A DNA stretch of 14,480 nt from Patescibacteria group bacterium (GTDB lineage: Bacteria; Patescibacteriota; Microgenomatia; UBA12405; JAHJSD01): contig JAHJSD010000060.1 in the NCBI GenBank assembly GCA_018830585.1, positions 1 through 14,480 of the forward strand, in the 5' to 3' direction. The position numbers and the translations under genes were made by a program. This document shows, in pieces, positions 6,340 to 13,374 of this stretch. Each line of letters opens with the position of its first letter. The stretch's first letter is position 1. The notes under the pieces were generated by a model. The model was not told where the DNA came from. It saw only the letters and a program-made list of their open reading frames with translations, and ran no database searches.

Positions 6340-6900
6340 ATGATCAAAGCGGGCACTATTACTAAAGGGCTTTATATTGACTGGAAACACGAGCCGACCT
6401 TGGTGGTGGAGAAAGAGTTTTTCAATCCCGGCAAAGGCGCGGCGGTAGTCCGGTTGAAATTAAAGGGGTTGCTTAACGGCAATGTTACCCGCGAGGTTTT
6501 GAAAACGGACGAACAGGTGGAGGAGATTACCGTTGAAAACCGGGCGGCCCAATTTCTTTATCAGACCGGAGACCAGCTGACTTTTATGCACCCTCACAGT
6601 TTTGAGCAGTTCCAGGTGGAAAAAAAAGTGGCTGCCGAAAGCAAGGGCTATATCAAAGAAGGCGTCGAATACCAGCTGGTGATTTATCAGGGGAACGTGA
6701 TCGGGGTAGTCATTCCTAAAAGAATGAATTTTAAAGTGATTGAAACAGAAGATGCGGTTAAGGGCGATACTGTTACCGGAGCAAGCAAATCGGCAAAATT
6801 AGATACCGGAATCGAAATTAAAGTGCCGCTTTTTATCAAAAAAAACGAAGAGATTATTGTCAATACCGATACCGGCGACTACGTTGGCAGGAAAAATTGA
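6340..6900 (+). CDS. efp: Translation elongation factor P
   Basis: A 186-residue protein, the normal EF-P length, opening MIKAGTITKG and containing the acceptor loop NPGKGAAVVRLKLK with Lys32 in the position of E. coli Lys34. Later blocks also fit the three-domain beta-barrel family (YQTGDQLTFMHPHSFEQF; domain III from about 130, with TGASKSAKLDTG). EF-P binds stalled ribosomes and speeds peptide bonds at consecutive prolines; its loop lysine is extended by EpmA in some bacteria. I chose the ATG at 6340. The frame stays open for 318 bases upstream, but that part is the repeat element and does not match EF-P. epmA lies upstream on the same strand. Separate transcription from the box at 6324-6332 is likely. 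Confidence 0.95.
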   Translation: MIKAGTITKGLYIDWKHEPTLVVEKEFFNPGKGAAVVRLKLKGLLNGNVTREVLKTDEQVEEITVENRAAQFLYQTGDQLTFMHPHSFEQFQVEKKVAAESKGYIKEGVEYQLVIYQGNVIGVVIPKRMNFKVIETEDAVKGDTVTGASKSAKLDTGIEIKVPLFIKKNEEIIVNTDTGDYVGRKN

Positions 6901-6910
6901 CCTTCTTCAG

Positions 6911-6940
6911 TTGAAAACCAAACTCCGGAAATTGTAAACT
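6911..6940 (+). promoter_or_regulatory. Possible promoter of the Nramp-like gene
   Basis: TTGAAA (6911-6916), 18 bases, then TAAACT (6935-6940), ending 6 bases before the ATG at 6947. Spacing and position match the leaderless pattern seen at other genes here, but the -10 is weak. Confidence 0.4.
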
Positions 6941-6946
6941 GGGGTA

Positions 6947-8308
6947 ATGGTCAATCTTCCTTCTCCGCCCAAATTAAGTAAGGCAATTGGCCCTTCTTTT
7001 ATTCTTTTAGGTTTGGCTTTAGGCAGCGGCGAGCTGATTATGTGGCCGTATCTTTCGGCCAATTACGGCCTTGGTTTGATTTGGGGCGCTTTTTTGGGGA
7101 TTACTTTTCAATTTTTCCTGAATTTGGAAATTATGCGCTACAGTTTGGTTTGGGGGGAGAGTGTCTTTGTCGGTTTTAAGAGGCTGTCTTCTTTTTGGCC
7201 TGTCTGGTTTATTGTTTCCACTTTTGTCCCTTGGGCTTTGCCCGGCTTCAGCTCCGCTTCAGCGGAGATTACCGGTAAAGCTTTTTCCTTTCCCGAAACT
7301 ATTTTTTTCCCGATAGCAATCCTTGTTTTTACCGGTCTGGTTTTGACCTTAGGCAGGACTCTTTACAAGACTATGGAAAAGCTCCAGCGTACTATTATCA
7401 TCGCGGGCTTGCCCCTGATCCTTTTTCTGGTAATCGTTTTTTCCGGATTGAAAGACTGGCAAAATTTAGCCCTTGGTTTGATCGGCAAAGGCGAGGGCTG
7501 GTGGTTTTTTCCGGCCGGCGTGGGACTAGCTTCTTTTTTAGGAGCCTTTGCCTATTCCGGCGCCGGGGGCAATTTAAATTTGGCTCAGTCTTATTACGTT
7601 AAAGAAAAAGGTTTGGCGATGGGAAAATACGGCGCTAAGATCACCTCAATTATTAAAGGAAAAACAGCAAAGGCGAAGTTAGAAGGGGAGACTTTTTCTT
7701 TAAGCCCGAAGAACATTTCCTGTTTTAGCCGCTGGTGGCGGCTGGTTAACTTGGAGCATTTTTTGATTTTCTGGCTCTTGGGTTTTTTAACCATTATCCT
7801 GCTTTCGGTTTTGGCTTACACCACTGTTTTCGGCCGGGCAGTAGAAGGAGGTCTCTCTTTTCTTTACCAGGAAGGAGCGGTAATCGGAAACTGGTTAGGC
7901 CCAAAGACAGGCACAGCCTTTTTATTAGTCGCCGCGTTAATGCTTTATTCTACCCAGTTAGGTGTTTTGGAGTCGTCTTCCAGGATTATCAGCGAAAATT
8001 TATTGCTGGTAACTTGGAAAAAGGGCAAAAGAGTTAATGCTTCTCTCTGGTTTTACTTGGCTCTCTGGGGACAAATAGGTTTAGGGGCGGTGATTCTCTT
8101 GTTAGGTTTTAAAGAACCGAAGTTCTTGTTGACTTTGTCCGCGGTTTTAAACGCTTTGGCAATGACGGTATTATTCCCCTTAATCTGGTATTTAAACCGG
8201 AAACGGCTGGACCGAAAACTTCAGCCTCTCTTTTGGCGCCAGCTGATATTATTGGTAGCCTTCTTGTTTTTCGTCGTTTTTTCTTTGATTACCTTAATTT
8301 CCCTTTAG
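6947..8308 (+). CDS. Nramp-like (SLC11-related) membrane transporter lacking canonical metal motifs
   Basis: A 453-residue, very hydrophobic protein with about 11-12 predicted membrane segments. The N-terminus, GPSFILLGLALGSGELIMWP, aligns with Nramp helix 1, and YGLGLIWGAFLGITFQFFLN with helix 2. The metal-binding DPGN of helix 1 is replaced by GSGE (26-29), and the helix 6 MPHN position appears to be AYSGAGG (202-208). Classical Nramps import Mn2+ or Fe2+ with protons through these residues, so this one probably has a different substrate or mechanism. GSGE-type relatives are often annotated simply as Nramp-family proteins. A basic loop (about 215-250) precedes the second half. The family fold is likely; the substrate is unknown. 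A 40-bp palindrome starts two bases after the stop. Confidence 0.72.
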   Translation: MVNLPSPPKLSKAIGPSFILLGLALGSGELIMWPYLSANYGLGLIWGAFLGITFQFFLNLEIMRYSLVWGESVFVGFKRLSSFWPVWFIVSTFVPWALPGFSSASAEITGKAFSFPETIFFPIAILVFTGLVLTLGRTLYKTMEKLQRTIIIAGLPLILFLVIVFSGLKDWQNLALGLIGKGEGWWFFPAGVGLASFLGAFAYSGAGGNLNLAQSYYVKEKGLAMGKYGAKITSIIKGKTAKAKLEGETFSLSPKNISCFSRWWRLVNLEHFLIFWLLGFLTIILLSVLAYTTVFGRAVEGGLSFLYQEGAVIGNWLGPKTGTAFLLVAALMLYSTQLGVLESSSRIISENLLLVTWKKGKRVNASLWFYLALWGQIGLGAVILLLGFKEPKFLLTLSAVLNALAMTVLFPLIWYLNRKRLDRKLQPLFWRQLILLVAFLFFVVFSLITLISL

Positions 8309-8309
8309 T

Positions 8310-8349
8310 TTGTCAATATAACTGTGCGATCGCACAGTTATATTGACAA
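8310..8349. promoter_or_regulatory. Perfect 40-bp palindrome, probable operator of the PaaX-like gene
   Basis: Every base of 8310-8349 pairs with its mirror position. The core is GCGATCGC, flanked by ATAACT and AGTTAT, and the arms end in TGTCAA and TTGACA. The right-arm TTGACA (8343-8348) is the -35 box of the promoter for the next gene, so a protein bound here would block transcription. A diverged version lies at 9059-9090. There is no T-run, so a simple terminator is less likely, although the RNA hairpin could protect the transporter mRNA 3' end. Confidence 0.75.
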
Positions 8350-8371
8350 TGAATGGCGTTTTTATGATAAT
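8343..8371 (+). promoter_or_regulatory. Strong sigma70-type promoter of the PaaX-like gene
   Basis: TTGACA (8343-8348), 17 bases, GATAAT (8366-8371). The -35 lies inside the palindrome arm. The expected start near 8378 leaves only about 8 bases before the ATG at 8386; AAGGA (8377-8381) lies four bases before the start codon. Confidence 0.75.
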
Positions 8372-8385
8372 GAAACAAGGAACTA

Positions 8386-9066
8386 ATGAGAGGAAAAAGT
8401 CGTATTCTCCAAATTTTAGAAACAGCAGAAGAAGTGTTGCTTTCGTTTGATAATTACTTTAGCAGGCATCATTGGGTAATTGAAAACAGCGGTTTGAGTC
8501 CTATCCGAGGCAAAAAAAACACCTGGTATCTTGTCAATCAGGGAGTGCTTAATAAGGATCTGTCTTTTAGTAAAAAGCCAACTTCTGTTTTAAGGTTGAT
8601 AAGGAAACCTTGGGACCAAAAATGGCGACTGGTCGCTTTTGATATTCCCGAGAAGGAGAAAGTGACCAGGAACAGTATTAGGAACTCGCTTTTTGATTTG
8701 GGTTTCCGTCAGTTTCAACGGTCGGTTTGGGTTTCTCCTTTGGCGGTGGACTCTTTTTTGGTTAAACTCCTCGGGGAGATAGACGAGCAGAGAAACTTTA
8801 GTATTTTTTCCGGGAATTTTTTAAACGGAAATTCGAGGGAGTTGGTTCGGGAGTTGTGGCAGATAGAGGATTGGGCAAGCCAGGCGGAGCAATTGATCCG
8901 GAAATTTTCTTCAAAAAACAAAAAGAGAATCTTAGTTAAGGAATTAAGACCAGGATTTTGGGATTTAATTTTGGACCACCCTAAAGTCCCCTTGGACCTT
9001 TTACCTCCCAACTGGCCGCTTAAGAAGTTAGTAAAAACCTTTTCCAGGATTAATCGTCCGACATAA
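8386..9066 (+). CDS. PaaX-family-like transcriptional repressor with Cas2-like core
   Basis: A 226-residue protein. Residues 1-75 look like a winged-helix DNA-binding region. The centre, WDQKWRLVAFDIPEK (76-90) through RNSLFDLGFRQFQRSVWVSP (99-118), is the hallmark of the PaaX central domain, a ferredoxin-like fold related to CRISPR Cas2 that keeps an FDIPE strand. PaaX represses phenylacetate catabolism in proteobacteria, binding DNA as a dimer and releasing on an acyl-CoA ligand. No such pathway is visible here. The C-terminal third is short and poorly matched. Palindromes lie directly upstream (8310-8349, overlapping its -35) and at its stop codon (9059-9090), which points to autoregulation. 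It could be mislabelled Cas2 by automatic annotation, but no CRISPR array or other cas gene is nearby. Confidence 0.75.
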   Translation: MRGKSRILQILETAEEVLLSFDNYFSRHHWVIENSGLSPIRGKKNTWYLVNQGVLNKDLSFSKKPTSVLRLIRKPWDQKWRLVAFDIPEKEKVTRNSIRNSLFDLGFRQFQRSVWVSPLAVDSFLVKLLGEIDEQRNFSIFSGNFLNGNSRELVRELWQIEDWASQAEQLIRKFSSKNKKRILVKELRPGFWDLILDHPKVPLDLLPPNWPLKKLVKTFSRINRPT

Positions 9067-9090
9067 CTATACGATCGTCTAGTTATGTTG
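9059..9090. promoter_or_regulatory. Second, imperfect palindrome related to the 8310-8349 operator
   Basis: A 32-bp inverted repeat centred on CGATCG (9072-9077) with two non-Watson-Crick positions. It overlaps the stop codon of the PaaX-like gene. Aligned centre to centre with 8310-8349, 24 of 32 positions agree, including ATAACT, CGATCG and AGTTAT. TTGATG (9088-9093) at its right edge matches the place of the -35 in the first copy; CAGAAT (9112-9117) could be a weak -10 for the metallohydrolase gene. Confidence 0.65.
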
Positions 9091-9120
9091 ATGATTTAGG
9101 TACGGAATTATCAGAATTAC

Positions 9121-9174
9121 GAAAACCGCGAAGACCATAGGGGTCATGAAGACCATGAAGACCATGAAGACAGC
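9121..9174. repeat. 9-bp tandem repeat (GAAGACCAT-type)
   Basis: Six consecutive 9-base units: GAAAACCGC, GAAGACCAT, AGGGGTCAT, GAAGACCAT, GAAGACCAT and GAAGACAGC. Looser GA-rich echoes run on into the next gene's start. The unit length keeps the reading frame. In frame with the metallohydrolase the units would read mostly as Glu-Asp-His, but no start codon lies upstream in that frame. Confidence 0.7.
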
Positions 9175-9186
9175 GAGATTATAAAG

Positions 9187-9693
9187 ATGGTGAAGATTAT
9201 GAAAATTGTTTTGATTCGGTCAAAAAGAAGAAGGAAAACAGTTGCGGCCCGAGTTAATCAGGGGGTTTTGGAGTTAAGAATCCCTTTTTGGCTGCCGAAG
9301 TACAAAGCAGAGCAAATCGCTCAAAAGTTTTTGAAAAAAATAAAAAGGAGAAGAGTAAAAAAAGACTCCGATAGCTTTTTAAAGAAGAGGACGGCGGTTT
9401 TTAATAAAAAATATTTCGGTGGCCGGCTGGAAGACTTTTCTATTGGCTGGTCTAACAGACAAAAAAGCGCTTTCGGGATTTGTGATTCAGGTAAAAGAGA
9501 GATTCGGATTTCTTTCAGAGTAAAAAAAATGCCTTCCTGGGTGGTTGATTATCTGGTTATTCATGAACTGGCCCATCTTTTGGTTCCGGCTCACAATAAA
9601 AAATTTTGGAAACTGGTGAAACAATACCCCGGAGCAAAGGAGGCAAGAGCGTTTTTGAGAGGAGTGCGGTATGGTGAGTTGGGCAAGGTATAA
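9187..9693 (+). CDS. YgjP/DUF45-type (M48-like) metal-dependent hydrolase
   Basis: A 168-residue protein, very basic in its first 60 residues. The signature is VVDYLVIHELAH (119-130) with HELAH as the zinc-binding HExxH, a further His in PAHNKKFWKLV (H136), and the family's FW pair. This is the pattern of YgjP-like proteins (DUF45, related to M48 peptidases and WLM domains). Their substrates are not settled, so calling it a protease would go too far. The ATG at 9187 is taken as start; the ATG at 9199 is a plausible alternative and would begin directly at MKIVLIRSKRR. The gene lies between a possible operator-promoter (9059-9117) and a short gene coupled to radA. Confidence 0.8.
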   Translation: MVKIMKIVLIRSKRRRKTVAARVNQGVLELRIPFWLPKYKAEQIAQKFLKKIKRRRVKKDSDSFLKKRTAVFNKKYFGGRLEDFSIGWSNRQKSAFGICDSGKREIRISFRVKKMPSWVVDYLVIHELAHLLVPAHNKKFWKLVKQYPGAKEARAFLRGVRYGELGKV

Positions 9694-9694
9694 T
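9689..9694 (+). promoter_or_regulatory. -10 box for the 66-aa gene and radA
   Basis: A perfect TATAAT ends 5 bases before the ATG at 9700 and overlaps the stop codon of the previous gene. No matching -35 is visible. Its position fits a leaderless transcript for the short gene and radA. Confidence 0.45.
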
Positions 9695-9699
9695 AAGAT

Positions 9700-9900
9700 A
9701 TGTCTTCTTGGGATTGGCTGGTCAGAAAGGAAATGAAATCTCCTGGCTATATTTCAAGACAAATGGAAGTTGCAACAGCGTTGATGAAACGTTTTCGGGG
9801 TGATACCCGACTTGACCCCAGGATTGAGAATCTGGGCCAGGTATTGTATGGAGATAGTTTAAAAGTACAGGTTTTAAGGGAAGGGTCAAAAGGAAAATGA
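9700..9900 (+). CDS. Small unknown protein coupled to radA
   Basis: A 66-residue protein, MSSWDWLVRKEM then a mixed helical sequence with basic patches and an ending GSKGK. I recognise no family. Reasons to think it real: a perfect TATAAT five bases upstream of its ATG, tight packing between two solid genes, and a four-base ATGA overlap with radA, a usual sign of translational coupling. It could be a small partner of RadA or an unrelated passenger. Confidence 0.6.
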   Translation: MSSWDWLVRKEMKSPGYISRQMEVATALMKRFRGDTRLDPRIENLGQVLYGDSLKVQVLREGSKGK

Positions 9901-11228
9901 CCAAGACTTCTTCAATTTTTATTTGTCAAAAGTGCGGGGCTCAATCGCCGCGATGGGCGGGCCGGTGTTCTGAATGCGGGGCTTGGAGCAGTTTGGTAGA
10001 AGAAACCAAAGTTGAGCAAACTTCGGTTCAAAAAGGAAAAAAAGTCAAAAGAGAAGCCAAATTGTTTAGCTTGGGACAAGTTTCGATTAGCGAAAAAGAA
10101 AGAGTCAAGACCGGCGTGGAGGAGCTGGACCGGGTTTTGGGCGGCGGCATTGTTGCCGGATCAGTGGTTTTGTTTTCCGGCCAGCCGGGAATCGGCAAAT
10201 CGACTTTGCTGACCCAGATCGCCCTAAAGCTTTTAAAAAACAAAACCGTTGTTTATGTCTGCGGCGAGGAATCGCCGCAACAGGTAAAACTGAGAATCAG
10301 CCGGCTTGGCGGGGGAGGTGAGCTGGCCAACTTTTTCTTGTTTCCGGAAACCGATGTTGATTTGATCATTTCCAAGATTCAAACTTCTAAATTCCAGCTT
10401 CCGGATTCCGTTTTGATTATCGATTCGATACAGACTTTGACCACAACCGACTTGTCCAGCGTGGCCGGCTCGGTTGGCCAGGTAAGAGAATCAACCCACC
10501 GGCTGATTGATTTAGCAAAGACGAAACAGATCCCGATTTTTTTGGTTGGCCATGTGACCAAACAGGGTTTTTTGGCCGGTCCGAAAACAATCGAGCATGC
10601 GGTTGACACAGTTTTGTATTTTGAAGGAGAGCGGTCAGGCGACTTGCGTTTGCTTCGTTCGATTAAAAACCGGTTTGGTCCGACCGATGAAGTCGGAGTT
10701 TTTTCCATGGGGGATAAAGGATTGATCGAGGTCAAAAATCCGTCTTTAATTAGTTCCGATCAAAATTCGACTTCAAGGATAGGGTTGGCCTACTCGGTTG
10801 TTTTTGAAGGGACCAGACCGATGGTGGTGGAGATCCAATCTTTGGTCACCAAAAGCTTTGCTCCGATCCCAAAAAGAGTGGTTAACGGCTTGGACCGACG
10901 CCGTGCAGAAATGTTGATCGCTATTACCCAAAAACACCTACGGTTGCCTCTTTGGGAATACGATGTTTTTATCAATATTGCCGGTGGATTAAAGATTACC
11001 GAGCCGGCGGCGGACTTGGCCGTCTGTGCCGCTATTTATTCTTCTTACAAAAACAAAAGTTTGGTTAAGGGCAATTGTCTTATCGGCGAGGTTTCACTTT
11101 TGGGGTCAGTTAATTTAATCGGCAACATGGAAAAACGGATCAAACAAGCCAAAGCGGTTGGTTTGACCAAGATTTATTCATCCGGCAATTTGCCCAAAAT
11201 AAATTTTGTCAGCAAAATTATTTCATAG
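9897..11228 (+). CDS. radA: DNA repair protein RadA (Sms)
   Basis: A 443-residue protein with the full RadA layout: a four-cysteine zinc finger (C10, C13, C24, C27, CQKCGAQSPRW...CSECGAW), a RecA-like core with Walker A GQPGIGKST (95-103) and Walker B LIID (173-176), the RadA-specific KNRFG motif (257-261), and a C-terminal Lon-protease-like domain from about 300 without proteolytic function. RadA is a hexameric DNA helicase that extends strand exchange during recombination and processes branched intermediates. It is slightly shorter than typical (about 450-460). The start overlaps the preceding stop (ATGA), and AGGA is just upstream. Confidence 0.96.
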   Translation: MTKTSSIFICQKCGAQSPRWAGRCSECGAWSSLVEETKVEQTSVQKGKKVKREAKLFSLGQVSISEKERVKTGVEELDRVLGGGIVAGSVVLFSGQPGIGKSTLLTQIALKLLKNKTVVYVCGEESPQQVKLRISRLGGGGELANFFLFPETDVDLIISKIQTSKFQLPDSVLIIDSIQTLTTTDLSSVAGSVGQVRESTHRLIDLAKTKQIPIFLVGHVTKQGFLAGPKTIEHAVDTVLYFEGERSGDLRLLRSIKNRFGPTDEVGVFSMGDKGLIEVKNPSLISSDQNSTSRIGLAYSVVFEGTRPMVVEIQSLVTKSFAPIPKRVVNGLDRRRAEMLIAITQKHLRLPLWEYDVFINIAGGLKITEPAADLAVCAAIYSSYKNKSLVKGNCLIGEVSLLGSVNLIGNMEKRIKQAKAVGLTKIYSSGNLPKINFVSKIIS

Positions 11229-11317
11229 ATATCAGGCTGCGCAGTTGTATGTGAATCCGGAAAACCGCCGGTTCGGCCGCACGGTTTCATCTTGTGAACT
11301 CTTCCGCGGTAGTGTTT

Positions 11318-11602
11318 CTAACCCAAAGATCGCCGATCCAGGATATCTCTGATTCTCTCCACTCCGACTCTTGATTGTCGAGATATTTCTTTTTCGAGCC
11401 TCAGATAGTTACCAAGAGAATTTCTTACTGCCTGGACGAAGAGCGGGTCGTTTCCATCATTTCCATTACCCTGCCGTAGGTGAATTTGATCCACCACCAT
11501 AGATAGTCTTTCTCCAGCCTCAATTAATTTTGGAAATTCCGGATGCTCTACCACCCTGGATACTTGTGCCTGTCTCCTTTTTCGAAGTAACGATTCTATC
11601 AT
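11318..11602 (-). CDS. Small helical protein of unknown function
   Basis: A 94-residue minus-strand protein, rich in Arg, Glu and Leu, with a pattern suggesting two or three helices (for example FPKLIEAGERLSMVVDQIH and YLRLEKEISRQ) around a glycine/asparagine-rich turn (GNGNDGND). No family recognised. AAGGGC (11606-11611) lies a few bases before the ATG and a TACAAT-like -10 (11612-11617) just beyond, in a 48-base gap shared with the divergent peptidase gene. It is convergent with radA. Its codon and residue use look coding, but it could still be a chance frame. Confidence 0.55.
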   Translation of the reverse strand: MIESLLRKRRQAQVSRVVEHPEFPKLIEAGERLSMVVDQIHLRQGNGNDGNDPLFVQAVRNSLGNYLRLEKEISRQSRVGVERIRDILDRRSLG

Positions 11603-11639
11603 TTTGCCCTTATTGTACTCCCTTTTTAAAATCTCTTGT

Positions 11640-11645
11640 TATAAT
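11640..11645 (+). promoter_or_regulatory. Extended -10 of the M32 carboxypeptidase gene
   Basis: TGTTATAAT (11637-11645) is an extended -10 that ends 5 bases before the ATG at 11651, implying a leaderless mRNA. No Shine-Dalgarno sequence lies between. It is close to the promoter of the divergent 94-aa gene. Confidence 0.6.
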
Positions 11646-11650
11646 AACTT

Positions 11651-13165
11651 ATGATCTTTTCCAATCCGAAGCTGAAAAAGCTGATTGAAAAATACCGGCA
11701 GATAAAGTTGTTGGGGGAGACAAGGGCAATTTTGGGTTGGGATCTGAATGTTAACTTGCCAGAAAAAGCCGCCCAAGAGCGGGCCGACCAATCTGCTTTT
11801 TTAACCGACTTGATGGTTGACCGCTGGCTTGACCCGGAATTTAAAAAACTTTTTGAGACAATAGTTTCAAAAAAGGAAAACCTGACCAAAGAGGAAAAAG
11901 CGATGGTGCGGAATTTGGAGCAGTCGGCCAAATTTTACTTTAACATCCCCAAAAAGATTATTGTCGAGTTTGACGAAACTACCTCTAAAGCGTTTATGGT
12001 TTGGAAAAAGGCCAAACAAGAAAACAAATTTGCCGACTTCTTGCCTGATTTAAAAAAAATTATCAAGCTTAACCAAATTATTGCTGCTCACTTAGGTTTC
12101 AAAACTAACCCTTACGACGCTTTGCTGGATCTTTATGAACCGGAGCTGACCAGCAAAAAATGTGTCCAGATTTTCGACCATCTTCAGCCCGCTTTAACCG
12201 CGCTTTTAGCTAAAATCCAGAAAAGTAAAGATTATAGGCCGGAAAGTGACCTCATTAGCGGCGTTCTAAGCTATCCAAAAAGCGATCAGAGGCAACTATC
12301 CCTTTTTGTTTTAAAGAAAATGGGTTATGATTTCGCTTCCGGCAGATTGGATGTCTCACCCCACCCGTTTACCACCGAACTTTCCAGAAATGATATCCGG
12401 GTCACTACTTGGTATCACGAAAATGATTTCCGGGATTCTTTAACCGCGGCAATGCATGAAGGCGGGCACGGTTTGTATGAGCAGGGAGTGGATACTATAT
12501 ATAATAGCACCCCTTTGTCCGGCGGGGTTTCTTTGGGGATCCATGAATCCCAGTCCCGTTTTTGGGAAAATCAGATCGGCCGCAATCCTGTTTTTTTAAA
12601 ATTTCTTACTCCCTTGCTCCAGGCGTTTTATCCGGAACAGTTAGGCCAAGCAGGGGAGGAAACAATTATCAAACTTTTTAATTTGGTAAAACCAAGTTTA
12701 ATCCGGGTCGAGGCCGATGAAGTAACTTACAACTTACACATTGCTTTGCGTTTCCAATTGGAAAACGATCTTATCAACGAAAAAATTAAACCAAAAGATT
12801 TGCCCTCCCTTTGGCGGGAGAAAACGAAACAGTTCTTGGGGATTGAGCCGAAAACAGACAGGGAGGGAGTTTTGCAGGATGTTCATTGGTCGTACGGTGA
12901 TTTTGGTTATTTTCCCACTTACGCTTTGGGCAATTTATACGCGGCTCAATTTACCCGGGCGATGGAAAAAGATTTGGACCTAAAACAACTTTGCGCCAAA
13001 GGCGAATTGGGGACAATCCTTTCCTGGCAAAGGGAAAAGATTCACCGGCACGGCAGTTTGTATTGGCCGGATCAGTTAGTTAAGAAAGTGACCGGGGAGG
13101 AGTTAAAAGCGGACTACTTCATTGAATATCTTCAGAAGAAGTATGGGGAGATCTATGATCTTTAA
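11651..13165 (+). CDS. M32-family zinc carboxypeptidase (Taq-type)
   Basis: A 504-residue protein, the usual length for thermostable carboxypeptidase 1. The zinc site is AMHEGGHGLYEQG with HEGGH at 269-273 (family HExxH), followed by GIHESQSRFWEN, where the Glu after His298 is the expected third zinc ligand. Other family landmarks are WDLNVNLP near the N-terminus, the VTTWYHENDF segment, RVEADEVTYNLHI and a DVHWSYGDFGYFPTYALGN block near the C-terminus. M32 enzymes remove C-terminal residues from peptides in the cytoplasm, with broad specificity except for proline. It stands alone here, divergent from the small 94-aa gene. Confidence 0.93.
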   Translation: MIFSNPKLKKLIEKYRQIKLLGETRAILGWDLNVNLPEKAAQERADQSAFLTDLMVDRWLDPEFKKLFETIVSKKENLTKEEKAMVRNLEQSAKFYFNIPKKIIVEFDETTSKAFMVWKKAKQENKFADFLPDLKKIIKLNQIIAAHLGFKTNPYDALLDLYEPELTSKKCVQIFDHLQPALTALLAKIQKSKDYRPESDLISGVLSYPKSDQRQLSLFVLKKMGYDFASGRLDVSPHPFTTELSRNDIRVTTWYHENDFRDSLTAAMHEGGHGLYEQGVDTIYNSTPLSGGVSLGIHESQSRFWENQIGRNPVFLKFLTPLLQAFYPEQLGQAGEETIIKLFNLVKPSLIRVEADEVTYNLHIALRFQLENDLINEKIKPKDLPSLWREKTKQFLGIEPKTDREGVLQDVHWSYGDFGYFPTYALGNLYAAQFTRAMEKDLDLKQLCAKGELGTILSWQREKIHRHGSLYWPDQLVKKVTGEELKADYFIEYLQKKYGEIYDL

Positions 13166-13324
13166 AGCTCGAAATCCGAATATCGAAATTCAAAGATCAA
13201 ATTGCCATATTGCTAAATTGCTGAAGGAATTTCTCGGTTCTGGTTCGACTTTGTCCTTCGACTTCGCTCAGGACTTCGCTCACCATTCGCTCTGTTTGAA
13301 GACTCACTCGAAAGATAAGCTACA

Positions 13325-13342
13325 CACGGACTTACGTCCGTG
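13325..13342. repeat. Short perfect hairpin
   Basis: CACGGAC pairs with GTCCGTG around a TTAC loop. No T-run follows. It resembles the end hairpins of the repeat elements at 528 and 6021 in size and GC content. Confidence 0.5.
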
Positions 13343-13348
13343 ATATTT

Positions 13349-13374
13349 TCCACCTTCGCTAAAGCTTCGGTGGA
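13349..13374. repeat. Hairpin TCCACC/GGTGGA with inner stem
   Basis: TCCACC (13349-13354) pairs with GGTGGA (13369-13374), enclosing GCT/AGC (13358-13360 with 13363-13365). It is followed at 13409-13423 by a GGTGGAGGATTCACTCG sequence close to the right end of repeat copy 1. Confidence 0.45.

Noticed and set aside
8310..8349. Rho-independent terminator of the transporter gene
   Set aside because: The hairpin is strong but lacks a T-run, and its arm holds a -35 box; an operator explains it better, though mRNA 3' protection remains possible.
8386..9066. Cas2 of a CRISPR-Cas system
   Set aside because: The core resembles Cas2, but the N-terminal winged helix and the length fit PaaX, and there is no array or other cas gene in the window.
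11255..11290. Terminator hairpin between radA and the minus-strand gene
   Set aside because: An AAACCG/CGGTTT stem exists, but no T-run follows on either strand.
13122..13343. 73-aa plus-strand gene after the carboxypeptidase
   Set aside because: It overlaps the end of the peptidase gene and then reads through direct-repeat debris.
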